Of a stretch of DNA of 64,000 nt, positions 42,782 to 51,037 are shown piece by piece (position 1 is the stretch's first letter; every line of letters starts with the position of its first letter). The stretch spans positions 981,655-1,045,654 of the forward strand of contig NZ_JAECMS010000001.1 of NCBI RefSeq assembly GCF_016827595.1, written 5' to 3'. Source of the DNA: Luteirhabdus pelagi. Lineage in GTDB: Bacteria; Bacteroidota; Bacteroidia; Flavobacteriales; Flavobacteriaceae. A program made the position numbers and the translations under genes. Below the pieces are notes generated by a model, which saw nothing but the letters and a program-made list of their open reading frames with translations, was not told the DNA's origin and did not search any database.

Positions 42782-43535
42782 TAATATAGAAGAACAACTA
42801 AAGACGGCTTTCGAATCGCGAGAGCTACAGCCAAGCGATACTGCTTGGGAACGTATGGAAGAAATGCTGGGCGAGCCCAAAAAGCGCCGCAACCTAAAGC
42901 CCTTTTGGTACTTAGCAGCCGCTTGTTTAGTGGGTTTCTTATTACTGACGCCCTGGATCTTTTCAGATACTAACGAAGTTTCCAACGATGCCTTGGTTGA
43001 AGAAAACAATGCGTCACCTGAAGAACAAAAACTTCAACCAATTGCTCCGATAGAAATAGTTTCAGAAAAAGAGGAAATCCAACCTGAAACACAGCTCGCA
43101 GAAGTTGAAAAGCAGTCAAATAGGAAGCGTCCAGAGAAGGCTTCTTCACCTATAAAAAAGACAGCGATTCAAGACAATACAACCGATAAAACCGAAGCAA
43201 CTATTGCGAAAGTGGAAACAAAGGAAGAAACAAAAAAAATAGCACCTGAAAATCCCATGGATAAAAAGATTCAGGAAACAGCGAAAAAAGTGCAGACACT
43301 GGCAGAAGCAAATCCTAGCATAACCGCTGACGATATCGATAAATTGTTGGCGGAAGCCCAAGCCGAATTAGCCACACAGCGAATCTTGGATGCCAACACC
43401 CAAAAAGTAGATGCGGCCGCCCTACTATTGGATGTCGAGCTTGAACTAGAACGAAGCTTTCGGGAAAAAGTATTCGACGCTTTAGGCGATGGCTTTCAAA
43501 AAATCCGGACAGCCATGGCCGAACGCAACAACTAA
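42768..43535 (+). CDS. Single-span membrane protein, putative anti-sigma factor
   Basis: 255 residues. The cytosolic N-terminus of about 45 residues (EEQLKTAFESRELQPSDTAWERMEEML) is followed by one membrane helix (47-63, FWYLAAACLVGFLLLTPWI), then a long Glu/Lys/Pro-rich periplasmic region (about 70-175) and a helical end. Position and topology fit an anti-sigma factor although there is no zinc motif. It overlaps the sigma gene by 14 nt. Confidence 0.65.
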   Translation: MERNNNIEEQLKTAFESRELQPSDTAWERMEEMLGEPKKRRNLKPFWYLAAACLVGFLLLTPWIFSDTNEVSNDALVEENNASPEEQKLQPIAPIEIVSEKEEIQPETQLAEVEKQSNRKRPEKASSPIKKTAIQDNTTDKTEATIAKVETKEETKKIAPENPMDKKIQETAKKVQTLAEANPSITADDIDKLLAEAQAELATQRILDANTQKVDAAALLLDVELELERSFREKVFDALGDGFQKIRTAMAERNN

Positions 43536-43561
43536 CATCATTCATTCATCAATCAAGCATG

Positions 43562-43601
43562 TAGCAGTCTGCCCAGTCGGGTCGATTGGGTAGGATTGCT
43601 A
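43562..43601 (+). other. Hairpin between the anti-sigma-like gene and barrel gene
   Basis: Interrupted inverted repeat: TAGCA (43562-43566) with TGCTA (43597-43601) and CCCA (43572-43575) with TGGG (43587-43590). No T run follows. It may be an mRNA processing or stabilising element within the operon. Confidence 0.3.
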
Positions 43602-43623
43602 TGCGCACTAAAATCAAATCATT

Positions 43624-44682
43624 ATGAAAATCATTACACTATGTACCCTCATGTCGCTCTGGCTTTTATCGACCGTTGGCGTTCTTGCACAGGAAACCAA
43701 TGCAGAGCAGATAGAAATGCTTCAGGCTTTACGTGAGGAAATCGTTTCCGAAGAAAAAGAAGCCCTTAAGGAAGAAGTTGAGAATATCCAGCAACGACTG
43801 GAAAACGAACAACTATCTTACGAAGAAGCCGAAAACCTCAAAAAAGAGGCAGCACAAAAAAGAGCATTGAATATTGAAAATCGTTTGGCCATCGTCGATA
43901 ACAAAATAGCGCTTCTAGAACGCAATGCTGAAGAAAAAACCTACTCCGACGATGACGACCGTGTAGTGTTGCGGATAGGTTCCAACGACGATGACGATAC
44001 TTTCATCTTTTTAGGAAAGAAAAATAAAGAGCGAAAGTATGACCGACGCACTACCAGTGATTTTGTACTAGCGGTCGGTTTCAACAACGTTATTACCGAA
44101 GGACAATCGCTGAACGATAGCGATTTCAAACTCGGAGGAAGCCGATTTGCTGAATTGGGCTGGGCATGGAAAACCCGTGTGTTTAAGAACTCGAACTGGC
44201 TCCGCGTAAAATATGGATTTTCCTTTCAATTCAATGGGTTGAAGCCAACGGATAACCGCTACTTTGTTGATATGGGAGGGCAGACTGTCTTGGAAGAATT
44301 TCCGGTCGAATTGGACAAATCAAAATTCCGTATGGATAACCTCGTTATTCCTATTCACTTTGAAATAGGGCCGTCCAAAAAGATTGAAAAGGATACCTAT
44401 TTCCGATATTCCACCCGCGATCAGATCAAGTTTGGATTTGGTGGATATGCCGGAATCAAATTGGGAGCGCGTCAAAAACTGAAGTATGAGGAAGACGGCC
44501 AAGATATCAAGGAAAAGCTGAAAGGCGGGTACAATACCAACAACTTTATTTATGGCGTAAGTGCTTATCTTGGATGGCGCGACACCGCTCTGTATGTGAA
44601 GTATGACCTCAATCCTATTTTTAAGGATAATCCAGTAGAACAACGGAATATTTCACTCGGACTTCGATTCGATATGGACTAA
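43624..44682 (+). CDS. Outer-membrane beta-barrel protein with N-terminal coiled coil
   Basis: 352 residues. Signal peptide ends in VLAQ. Residues about 25-105 are a Glu/Lys-rich coiled coil (LQALREEIVSEEKEALKEEVENIQ). An acidic linker with DDDDR and NDDDDTFIF follows; residues about 145-352 are barrel strands ending in ISLGLRFDMD. It follows the sigma/anti-sigma pair and is probably the envelope output or sensor of that system. Confidence 0.72.
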   Translation: MKIITLCTLMSLWLLSTVGVLAQETNAEQIEMLQALREEIVSEEKEALKEEVENIQQRLENEQLSYEEAENLKKEAAQKRALNIENRLAIVDNKIALLERNAEEKTYSDDDDRVVLRIGSNDDDDTFIFLGKKNKERKYDRRTTSDFVLAVGFNNVITEGQSLNDSDFKLGGSRFAELGWAWKTRVFKNSNWLRVKYGFSFQFNGLKPTDNRYFVDMGGQTVLEEFPVELDKSKFRMDNLVIPIHFEIGPSKKIEKDTYFRYSTRDQIKFGFGGYAGIKLGARQKLKYEEDGQDIKEKLKGGYNTNNFIYGVSAYLGWRDTALYVKYDLNPIFKDNPVEQRNISLGLRFDMD

Positions 44683-44706
44683 CCAATCCTTTTTTTAAGT
44701 GTTTCG

Positions 44707-44737
44707 AAATGCTGTTTCTTAAGAAGCAGCATTTTTT
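44707..44737 (+). terminator. Terminator after the sigma operon
   Basis: Eight-base stem AAATGCTG/CAGCATTT with a self-complementary inner TTC/GAA, followed by a T run. Confidence 0.82.
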
Positions 44738-44790
44738 GTTATCTTCTACTCTTGAAATGTTATTTTTACAGCTTCAACCTATAGCACTTC

Positions 44791-46773
44791 ATGATAGCAA
44801 AATCGACCATAGACGCCGTTTTCGATGCCTCCCGCGTAGAGGAGGTCATTGGCGATTTTGTTCATTTGAAGAAATCGGGCAGTAATTTTAAAGGATTAAG
44901 TCCCTTTACCGACGAGCGAACACCGAGTTTTATGGTTTCGCCAGTCAAGCAGATTTGGAAAGACTTCAGTAGTGGAAAGGGTGGAAATGTCATCGCTTTT
45001 CTAATGGAGCACGAACATTTCACCTATCCAGAAGCCATCAAATACCTCGCGAAAAAATATGGGATAGAAGTTGAAGAAACCCAACAAACAGACGAACAGA
45101 AGGAAGCGGCCAACGAACGGGAAAGCTTGTATGTGGTTTCAGAATTCGCAAAGGAATATTTTCATAACACGCTACTGAAAACAGAAGAGGGCAAGGCCAT
45201 TGGTTTAAGCTATTTCAAGGAACGAGGCTTCACTCCTGAAACCATCAAAAAGTTTGAATTGGGATATTCGCCCGATAGCTGGGAGGCGTTTACTTCACAT
45301 GCCATCAAAAAAGGGTATAAGCTTGAGTTTTTAGAGAAGACGGGACTTACTATTGTAAAGGGCGATGCTTCTACGGGTGCAGCAACCAAGCAATTTGACC
45401 GGTTTAAGGGAAGGGTTATGTTCCCCATTTTTAGTATGAGTGGAAGAACCCTCGGGTTTGGCGGAAGAATTCTCACCAACGATAAAAAAGCGGCCAAATA
45501 CCTCAATTCTCCTGAAAGTGATATCTATCATAAAAGCAAGGTATTGTATGGTATTTATCATGCCAAGCAAGCGATTGCGAAGGAAGATACTTGTTATTTG
45601 GTTGAAGGCTATACCGATGTAATTCAGTTTCACCAAACAGGAATTGAAAATGTAGTGTCTTCTTCCGGTACTGCACTTACGCATGAGCAAATTCGATTGA
45701 TTCATCGGCTTACCAATAACATCACTGTTCTATTTGATGGCGATGCGGCCGGGCTACGGGCATCGCTACGCGGAATCGATTTAATCTTGGCCCAGGGCAT
45801 GAATGTAAAGGTGTGTACCTTTCCCGAAGGCGAAGACCCCGACAGTTTTGCGCGGAAAAATAGTCTAGAGGAACTTCAAGAATACCTAAGCGAACAATCT
45901 AGAGACTTTATGAGCTTTAAAGCTTCTTTGCTGGCCGAAGAAGCAAAGGGCGACCCTATTAAAAAGGCTGAGACCATCCGCGATATGGTAGAGAGCATCT
46001 CTAAAATTCCAGATGACATAAAGCGCGAGCTGTATATCAAGGAATGCGCTCGAATTATGGATATTTCGGAAGAAGTGCTATTCAATACCCTTGCACAAAT
46101 ACTTGAAAAGAACCGTCGCGACAATTCCAAAAAATGGAGCAAGCCACAGGAACAACTTCAGAAGGTGGCCGACGATCCAAAGCCTGTCAAAAAGATCAAC
46201 GTTCAACATGAACTGGAACGAAAAATCATCGAATTGCTGCTACTTTATGGTTCTATTGAAGAAGAGTTTGAAGATGTACTATTGGATTCCGATGAAAATG
46301 GCGAAGTTATTCTAAAGCCAGAAAAGGTTAATGCCAGAGTATTTGAGAAAATTTACTTAGATCTTCAGGAAGATGAAATGGAATTCAGCCATCCCGATTT
46401 TCAAAAATTGTATGCTGAAATCATCAATCGCTTTAACCAACAACAGGAATTTCAGGTAGACTCCTTTGTAAATAGTTTACAACCAGAGGAGGCTGAAGCG
46501 GTTACCGATATTTTAATGGAGGAAGAAAAATACCAGCTTCACGATTGGGAACGGATGGATATTTATGTGAAGGAAAAGAAATACGGTATTTCACAAATGG
46601 TGAATGAGACCATTCTAAATTTGCGCCGTGAACTAGTCAATAAAAAGATTGCAGAGCTTTCCAACGATATAAAAGAAAATGCTCCCGACCAGAGTCAAGA
46701 GCACTTACAGCATATTATCGACTACAACACGCTTCGAAAGGTTCTTTCAGAGAAGCTCCGTCGCGTATTATAA
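44791..46773 (+). CDS. dnaG: DNA primase with degenerate zinc finger
   Basis: 660 residues. Toprim core (CYLVEGYTDVIQFHQTG, SSGTALTHEQI, LFDGDAAG) and a C-terminal helicase-binding region are complete. The N-terminal CHC2 zinc-ribbon has the normal spacing but its four ligand positions read S37, T40, D58 and S61 (SPFT ... KDFSSG) in place of Cys, His, Cys, Cys, so it cannot bind zinc in the usual way. It primes DNA replication. A TATTTTTA box at 44761 is the likely promoter. Confidence 0.94.
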   Translation: MIAKSTIDAVFDASRVEEVIGDFVHLKKSGSNFKGLSPFTDERTPSFMVSPVKQIWKDFSSGKGGNVIAFLMEHEHFTYPEAIKYLAKKYGIEVEETQQTDEQKEAANERESLYVVSEFAKEYFHNTLLKTEEGKAIGLSYFKERGFTPETIKKFELGYSPDSWEAFTSHAIKKGYKLEFLEKTGLTIVKGDASTGAATKQFDRFKGRVMFPIFSMSGRTLGFGGRILTNDKKAAKYLNSPESDIYHKSKVLYGIYHAKQAIAKEDTCYLVEGYTDVIQFHQTGIENVVSSSGTALTHEQIRLIHRLTNNITVLFDGDAAGLRASLRGIDLILAQGMNVKVCTFPEGEDPDSFARKNSLEELQEYLSEQSRDFMSFKASLLAEEAKGDPIKKAETIRDMVESISKIPDDIKRELYIKECARIMDISEEVLFNTLAQILEKNRRDNSKKWSKPQEQLQKVADDPKPVKKINVQHELERKIIELLLLYGSIEEEFEDVLLDSDENGEVILKPEKVNARVFEKIYLDLQEDEMEFSHPDFQKLYAEIINRFNQQQEFQVDSFVNSLQPEEAEAVTDILMEEEKYQLHDWERMDIYVKEKKYGISQMVNETILNLRRELVNKKIAELSNDIKENAPDQSQEHLQHIIDYNTLRKVLSEKLRRVL

Positions 46774-46778
46774 ACGGC

Positions 46779-47414
46779 CTATCCAAATTGGAACATTCTC
46801 GACTGATGAATCAGATCGGCCAAGTTGTCCACTTTTAGTTTTTTCAACAACCTAGTTTTATAGGTGCTCACCGTCTTTTCATTAATGTTCAAGGCATTGG
46901 CGATGTCCTTGTTTCGCTTTCCGCGGGAAAGAAGATTCAATACTTCGATTTCCCGGGAAGAAAGCTTTTTATAACGACTTATGGCGCTACTCTCCCCTAC
47001 ATTTCGACTTGTAAAGGTAGATGTCAATTCCTCATTCAAGAAAATACCCCCTTTTGCTACTTTTTTAAGTGCTTTCATGAAGACTTTTGACGAAGCTGTT
47101 TTTGGAATGTATCCGGCAGCTCCAGATTTGATGGAACGCAAGGCGTAGATTTCTTCCGGGTGGGTAGAAAAGATGATTACCCTTGTCTGTGGGAAAGAGT
47201 CCTTGATACTCCGCAGCGCATTAATCCCGTTAATTTGCGGCATATCAATTTCCATAATTAAAATGTCAGGACTGTGCTCCTGTAAACTGTTATACAGTTC
47301 TTCACCATTATTCGCTTTTGCAACAATGGCGTAATCATCCGTATTCTTCTTCAGCATACATGCAATTCCCTTACGTGTAATCGGATGATGGTCTGCAATT
47401 ACTATTTTTTTCAT
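46779..47414 (-). CDS. LuxR-type response regulator with atypical receiver
   Basis: 211 residues. The receiver domain has D8-H9 where D-D is usual, and the phosphoacceptor position is Glu 55 (ILIMEIDMP); the Asp stands two residues later. Thr/Ser (FSTHPE) and Lys (IPKTAS) positions are kept. C-terminal LuxR domain (LSSREIEVLNLLSRGKRNKDIANALNINEKTVSTYKTRLL) is complete. No kinase is adjacent. It may act without phosphorylation, or Glu may mimic the phosphorylated state. Convergent with dnaG, 5 nt apart. Confidence 0.88.
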   Translation of the reverse strand: MKKIVIADHHPITRKGIACMLKKNTDDYAIVAKANNGEELYNSLQEHSPDILIMEIDMPQINGINALRSIKDSFPQTRVIIFSTHPEEIYALRSIKSGAAGYIPKTASSKVFMKALKKVAKGGIFLNEELTSTFTSRNVGESSAISRYKKLSSREIEVLNLLSRGKRNKDIANALNINEKTVSTYKTRLLKKLKVDNLADLIHQSRMFQFG

Positions 47415-47493
47415 ACTTCTTTATGTAAGCAGCGGTTTTCGGGGACATCAAATCCGCTAGTGAGGTTTTTGTAATATTTATACTACAAATCAA

Positions 47494-47538
47494 AACTAAA
47501 AAAAAGTTGGACTGAATAGCATATTATTCGTCCAACTT
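47494..47538 (-). terminator. Terminator after nadE
   Basis: Nine-base perfect stem AAGTTGGAC/GTCCAACTT with further AATA/TATT pairing inside; on the minus strand it is followed by a T run. Confidence 0.85.
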
Positions 47539-47564
47539 CAAGAAAATTCGTTCAATAACGGAAG

Positions 47565-48353
47565 TTATCGTAAGCTGTCTGGGATTTCACATACGGGTAT
47601 GGGTGTAATCTTATGTAAGTTAGCACGATGCAAGCGTTGATAGATTTTGTAAACCTCTTTTTCACGGCCTGAGAAATCGCCAATCTCCTTATCCTCCGCT
47701 TCCATTTTCATCGCCCATTCCAATTCGTCGTAACTCGCTCCAATCTGGTCTTCATCGGTTCTACTATCACCAAACAAACCATCGGTGGGCGCCGCTTTCA
47801 TAATCGATTCTGGGACGTTCACATACGCCCCGATTTTGTATACTTCGCTTTTCATCAAATCGGCAATCGGACTTAGATCGACACCGCCATCACCATATTT
47901 AGTGAAGAAGCCAACGCCAAAATCCTCCACCTTATTTCCCGTACCTGCCACCAAATACCGGTGCAAACCCGCAAAGTAATAAAGGGTTGTCATTCTGAGC
48001 CGTGCACGCGTATTCGCTAACGAAAGATCGAGCAAGGTGTTGTCTTGCGCATCGGGGACTTGTTTTTTAAATTGTTCAAATACCGGTGTGAGGTCCACCA
48101 CATCGCTACTAACATTAGGAAAGCGCTCTTTCAGTTGCTCAATATGCTCCTGCGCCCTTGTTACCTGGCTTTTCGCCTGATGTATGGGCATTTCCAGTAC
48201 GTGGGTTTTCAAGCCAGTCATGGCACATAGGGTTGATGTGGTCGCCGAATCGATGCCGCCACTCACCCCTACAACAAAACCTTCCATCTTGGCGTTTTTA
48301 CAATAATCGGTTAACCAGGTTATGATATGATTTGCTACTTTTTCAGTTTGCAT
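47565..48353 (-). CDS. nadE: NH3-dependent NAD+ synthetase
   Basis: 262 residues. N-type ATP pyrophosphatase loop GVSGGIDSA (near 30), VAGTGNKVEDFGVGFFTKYGDGGVDLSPI, and KSEVY. No glutaminase domain, so it uses ammonia. It amidates deamido-NAD in the last step of NAD synthesis. The nadE-gldB-gldC neighbourhood is common in Flavobacteriia. Confidence 0.94.
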   Translation of the reverse strand: MQTEKVANHIITWLTDYCKNAKMEGFVVGVSGGIDSATTSTLCAMTGLKTHVLEMPIHQAKSQVTRAQEHIEQLKERFPNVSSDVVDLTPVFEQFKKQVPDAQDNTLLDLSLANTRARLRMTTLYYFAGLHRYLVAGTGNKVEDFGVGFFTKYGDGGVDLSPIADLMKSEVYKIGAYVNVPESIMKAAPTDGLFGDSRTDEDQIGASYDELEWAMKMEAEDKEIGDFSGREKEVYKIYQRLHRANLHKITPIPVCEIPDSLR

Positions 48354-48371
48354 ATTGAAATCTTTTAGGGT

Positions 48372-48401
48372 GTTGAAATCCGAAGAGAAGCCCTATTTTT
48401 G
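48372..48401 (+). promoter_or_regulatory. gldBC promoter
   Basis: GTTG (48372-48375), 18 nt, then TATTTTTG (48394-48401), a perfect -7 box; predicted leader about 55 nt. Confidence 0.55.
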
Positions 48402-48463
48402 TGGCCGCCGAATGCTTCGGAAAATTGCCTCGTAAAAATAACAAAAACGAACGTGAATAAACG

Positions 48464-49432
48464 ATGAATAGAATTCTTCAACTTTTTACAGTTTTTATTT
48501 CCCTAACAGTCCTTTTCAGTTGTGACAGAACATCGGAACGGGAAGCAAAAATCGAAGCGATTCCGATGGAATTCGACATCGTTCGGTTCGATCAGATCTT
48601 TGCCGAGGCAACGCCTTCAGATTTACCTCAGCTGAAAGCGAACTATCCTATCTTCTTTCCAAAACAGTTTCACGATAGCATTTGGATCGGTAAGATGCAG
48701 GACACGCTTCAACAGCAATTGGATGCAGAAGTGGATAAAGCCTTCCCGAATAATTCGGTGTTAGAAGATGAATTGACGCCTTTATTTCAACATATACAAT
48801 TCTACTTCCCCGAATTCGAAGCCCCTACTGTTGTTACGGTTACGAGCGACGTGGACTACCAGAATAAAGCTATTGCCACCGATTCGTTGATGGTGCTTTC
48901 GCTTGACACCTATCTAGGTGCGGAGCATCCGTTCTACGAAGGCATACAAAAATATTTTTCGAAAAATCTGAAGCCTTCCCAAATCGCTCCCGATGTGGCT
49001 GAAGCTTATGCAAAGCAACTTACCGCCTACCCTAGAAAACGTCATTTCTTGGGACAGATGATATATTATGGTAAAATTTTATACCTCAAAAATCTTTGGG
49101 TTCCTAATGCTGAAGATTGTGCCATTATAGGGTATTCACCAGAAGAATGGCAATGGGCGGAAGAGAACGAACAACAAATTTGGCGCTATTTTGTAGAGAA
49201 TGAATTGCTCTACAGCTCAGAGCCAAAATTAGGAGCCAGGTTTTTGAATCCAGCGCCTTTTTCAAAGTTCTACCTTGAAATCGACAATGAGTCGCCAGGA
49301 GAAATCGGCCGCTACATCGGTTGGAAAATCGTGGAAGCGTATATGCAAAATAACGATATCAGCATTAAGCAAATGCTACAGAAACCAGCAGAGGAAATTT
49401 TTAATAATTCAAAATACAAACCGGCAAAGTAA
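48464..49432 (+). CDS. gldB: Gliding motility lipoprotein GldB
   Basis: 322 residues. Lipoprotein signal with Cys 20 (VLFSCDRTSE). Matches GldB in length and order, with the central YPRKRHFLGQMIYYGKILYLKN and the late RYIGWKIVEAYMQNN. GldB is required for gliding and type IX secretion in Flavobacterium; exact role unknown. Its TAA overlaps the gldC ATG by one base. Confidence 0.92.
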   Translation: MNRILQLFTVFISLTVLFSCDRTSEREAKIEAIPMEFDIVRFDQIFAEATPSDLPQLKANYPIFFPKQFHDSIWIGKMQDTLQQQLDAEVDKAFPNNSVLEDELTPLFQHIQFYFPEFEAPTVVTVTSDVDYQNKAIATDSLMVLSLDTYLGAEHPFYEGIQKYFSKNLKPSQIAPDVAEAYAKQLTAYPRKRHFLGQMIYYGKILYLKNLWVPNAEDCAIIGYSPEEWQWAEENEQQIWRYFVENELLYSSEPKLGARFLNPAPFSKFYLEIDNESPGEIGRYIGWKIVEAYMQNNDISIKQMLQKPAEEIFNNSKYKPAK

Positions 49433-49767
49433 TGGGAAATCAGAAGTCAAATATCAATATTGAAGTATCGGTCGACGAAAACAAAGTACCCGAAAAATTA
49501 CATTGGACAGCCAAGGATGGTGGTGTCGACAAAGCCGAAGCAAAGGCTGTGTTTTTGAATGTTTGGGATCATAACAAACGCGAATCGCTGCGGATCGACC
49601 TATGGACCAAGGATATGCCATTAGACGATATGAAAATCTTTTTTCACCAAACGCTGCAAGCGATGGCCGACACCTTCGAACGTGCTACTAGCGATGAAAA
49701 GATGAGCGCCACCATGCGCGATTTCTCTGAATATTTCGCGGAGAAGTTGGAGTTATACGAAAAATAG
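49432..49767 (+). CDS. gldC: Gliding motility protein GldC
   Basis: 111 residues. Begins with SNINIEVSVDENKVPEKLHWTAKDGGV and continues KAVFLNVWDHNKRESLRIDLWTKDMPLDDMKIFFHQTL, characteristic of GldC. No signal peptide, so cytosolic. It forms an operon with gldB (one-base overlap) and enhances gliding in Flavobacterium. Confidence 0.93.
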   Translation: MGNQKSNINIEVSVDENKVPEKLHWTAKDGGVDKAEAKAVFLNVWDHNKRESLRIDLWTKDMPLDDMKIFFHQTLQAMADTFERATSDEKMSATMRDFSEYFAEKLELYEK

Positions 49768-49810
49768 AACTTCATTCCTCGAAGGTTTTCGAAAACTGTG
49801 AGGTTTTAAT

Positions 49811-50422
49811 CTAAGGCGTAACGTCTGACAACTGACGGTTTACCGACCCGATATATTCCAACACCTCATCGCGTCCCGTTCCATTGGTAGCGGAAGTAAC
49901 AAAAATTGGCGGTAGCTCTACCCAGGTTTCCAATAATTCCTGTTGATAAGCCTCTATATTTCGCTCCAGGGCTTTTGGCTTCAACTTGTCTGCTTTTGTA
50001 AAAATAATTCCGAACGGAAGTTGTTGCTCTCCCAACCATTGCATAAACTCCACATCTATTTTTTGGGGTTCATGGCGTACATCCACCAATACAAACCCCA
50101 TGACCAACTGCTTCCGAAGCAAAAAGTAGTCGGTGATAAATTTCTGGAACTTCTTTTTTGTTTGTTTGGAAACCTTCGCATACCCATAGCCAGGCAAATC
50201 GACCAAATACCAATTATCGTTTACGATAAAATGATTGATCAATTGCGTTTTTCCGGGCTTTCCCGACGTCTTTGCCAAGCCCTTATGGTTCATTAGCATA
50301 TTGATTAGCGACGACTTGCCCACATTACTTCGTCCGATAAACGCATATTCCGGAATTGGGTTCATAGGGCATTTTGCCACATCGCTGTTGCTAACAACAA
50401 AAGAAGCCGACTTGATTTTCAT
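49811..50422 (-). CDS. engB: Ribosome-biogenesis GTPase EngB (YihA/YsxC)
   Basis: 203 residues. TRAFAC GTPase with GRSNVGKSS (G1), DLPGYGYA (G3), FTKADK (G4) and TSATNGTG (G5). It helps assemble the large ribosomal subunit. Convergent with gldC; a short AT-rich gap with a weak inverted repeat separates them. Confidence 0.95.
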   Translation of the reverse strand: MKIKSASFVVSNSDVAKCPMNPIPEYAFIGRSNVGKSSLINMLMNHKGLAKTSGKPGKTQLINHFIVNDNWYLVDLPGYGYAKVSKQTKKKFQKFITDYFLLRKQLVMGFVLVDVRHEPQKIDVEFMQWLGEQQLPFGIIFTKADKLKPKALERNIEAYQQELLETWVELPPIFVTSATNGTGRDEVLEYIGSVNRQLSDVTP

Positions 50423-50481
50423 AAGCTTAATTTTCTACAAAGAAACAGATAAAGGTGCAACTTAAAAAGAAGGCAACAGTA

Positions 50482-50952
50482 TTATAGTTTAATGGATTGT
50501 AATTTCTCTTCCTCATTAACCGGCTCACCCATATACCGGAGTGTCCACCCCATGCTATTGGTAAGGATATAGATTTTCTGCAATTCGGAAATCAACCGAT
50601 TGTTAGCATTGGTCATGAGTGGTGAATCTTCAATTTTTTCGCGTAACTCAGTTTCAACCTTATTCTTTATTTTGTTATAGTCTGATGCCTCAAACTGATT
50701 GAGGTAATCTTGCTGTACGTCGTAATATTCAATGTTTGGATTGATGTTGAGTTCGGGTTCGGGAATCCCTGTAATGCTTACGGTGCGGGTCTCTGGGTCT
50801 ACTTTTGTTTCCACCAAGCTTAAGTCGTACGCAACCGTAGCCTTCGCATTTACCACGACCAACGCCTTTTTTCGGGCATCCAAAAATCCGAATACGATAA
50901 GGAGTGCAATGACAATTCCGAAGAATATATTTCGCATCTTTTTTTGCTTCAA
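50482..50952 (-). CDS. DUF4230-like membrane protein, N-terminal part apparently short
   Basis: 156 residues. One membrane helix (8-23), then almost directly KKALVVVNAKATVAYDLSL, a beta-rich domain and the C-terminal block LISELQKIYILTNSMGWTLRYMGEPV that I associate with DUF4230. As I recall the family, about 40-50 residues normally lie between the helix and KKALVVVNA; here only five do. It may be a natural short form or an in-frame deletion. Function unknown. Confidence 0.65.
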   Translation of the reverse strand: MKQKKMRNIFFGIVIALLIVFGFLDARKKALVVVNAKATVAYDLSLVETKVDPETRTVSITGIPEPELNINPNIEYYDVQQDYLNQFEASDYNKIKNKVETELREKIEDSPLMTNANNRLISELQKIYILTNSMGWTLRYMGEPVNEEEKLQSIKL

Positions 50953-51037
50953 GATACTGAAATAAAAATTTGAAAATGGATGAATTTGAAGATTTGAAAG
51001 TTCGTCTATCTTTAAATTATCTAATTTTCAAACTAAC

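Noticed and set aside
49768-49810. Palindrome-like GGTTTTCGAAAACT between gldC and engB as a terminator
   Set aside because: The pairing leaves no loop and there is only a short T run, so a terminator call is not supported.
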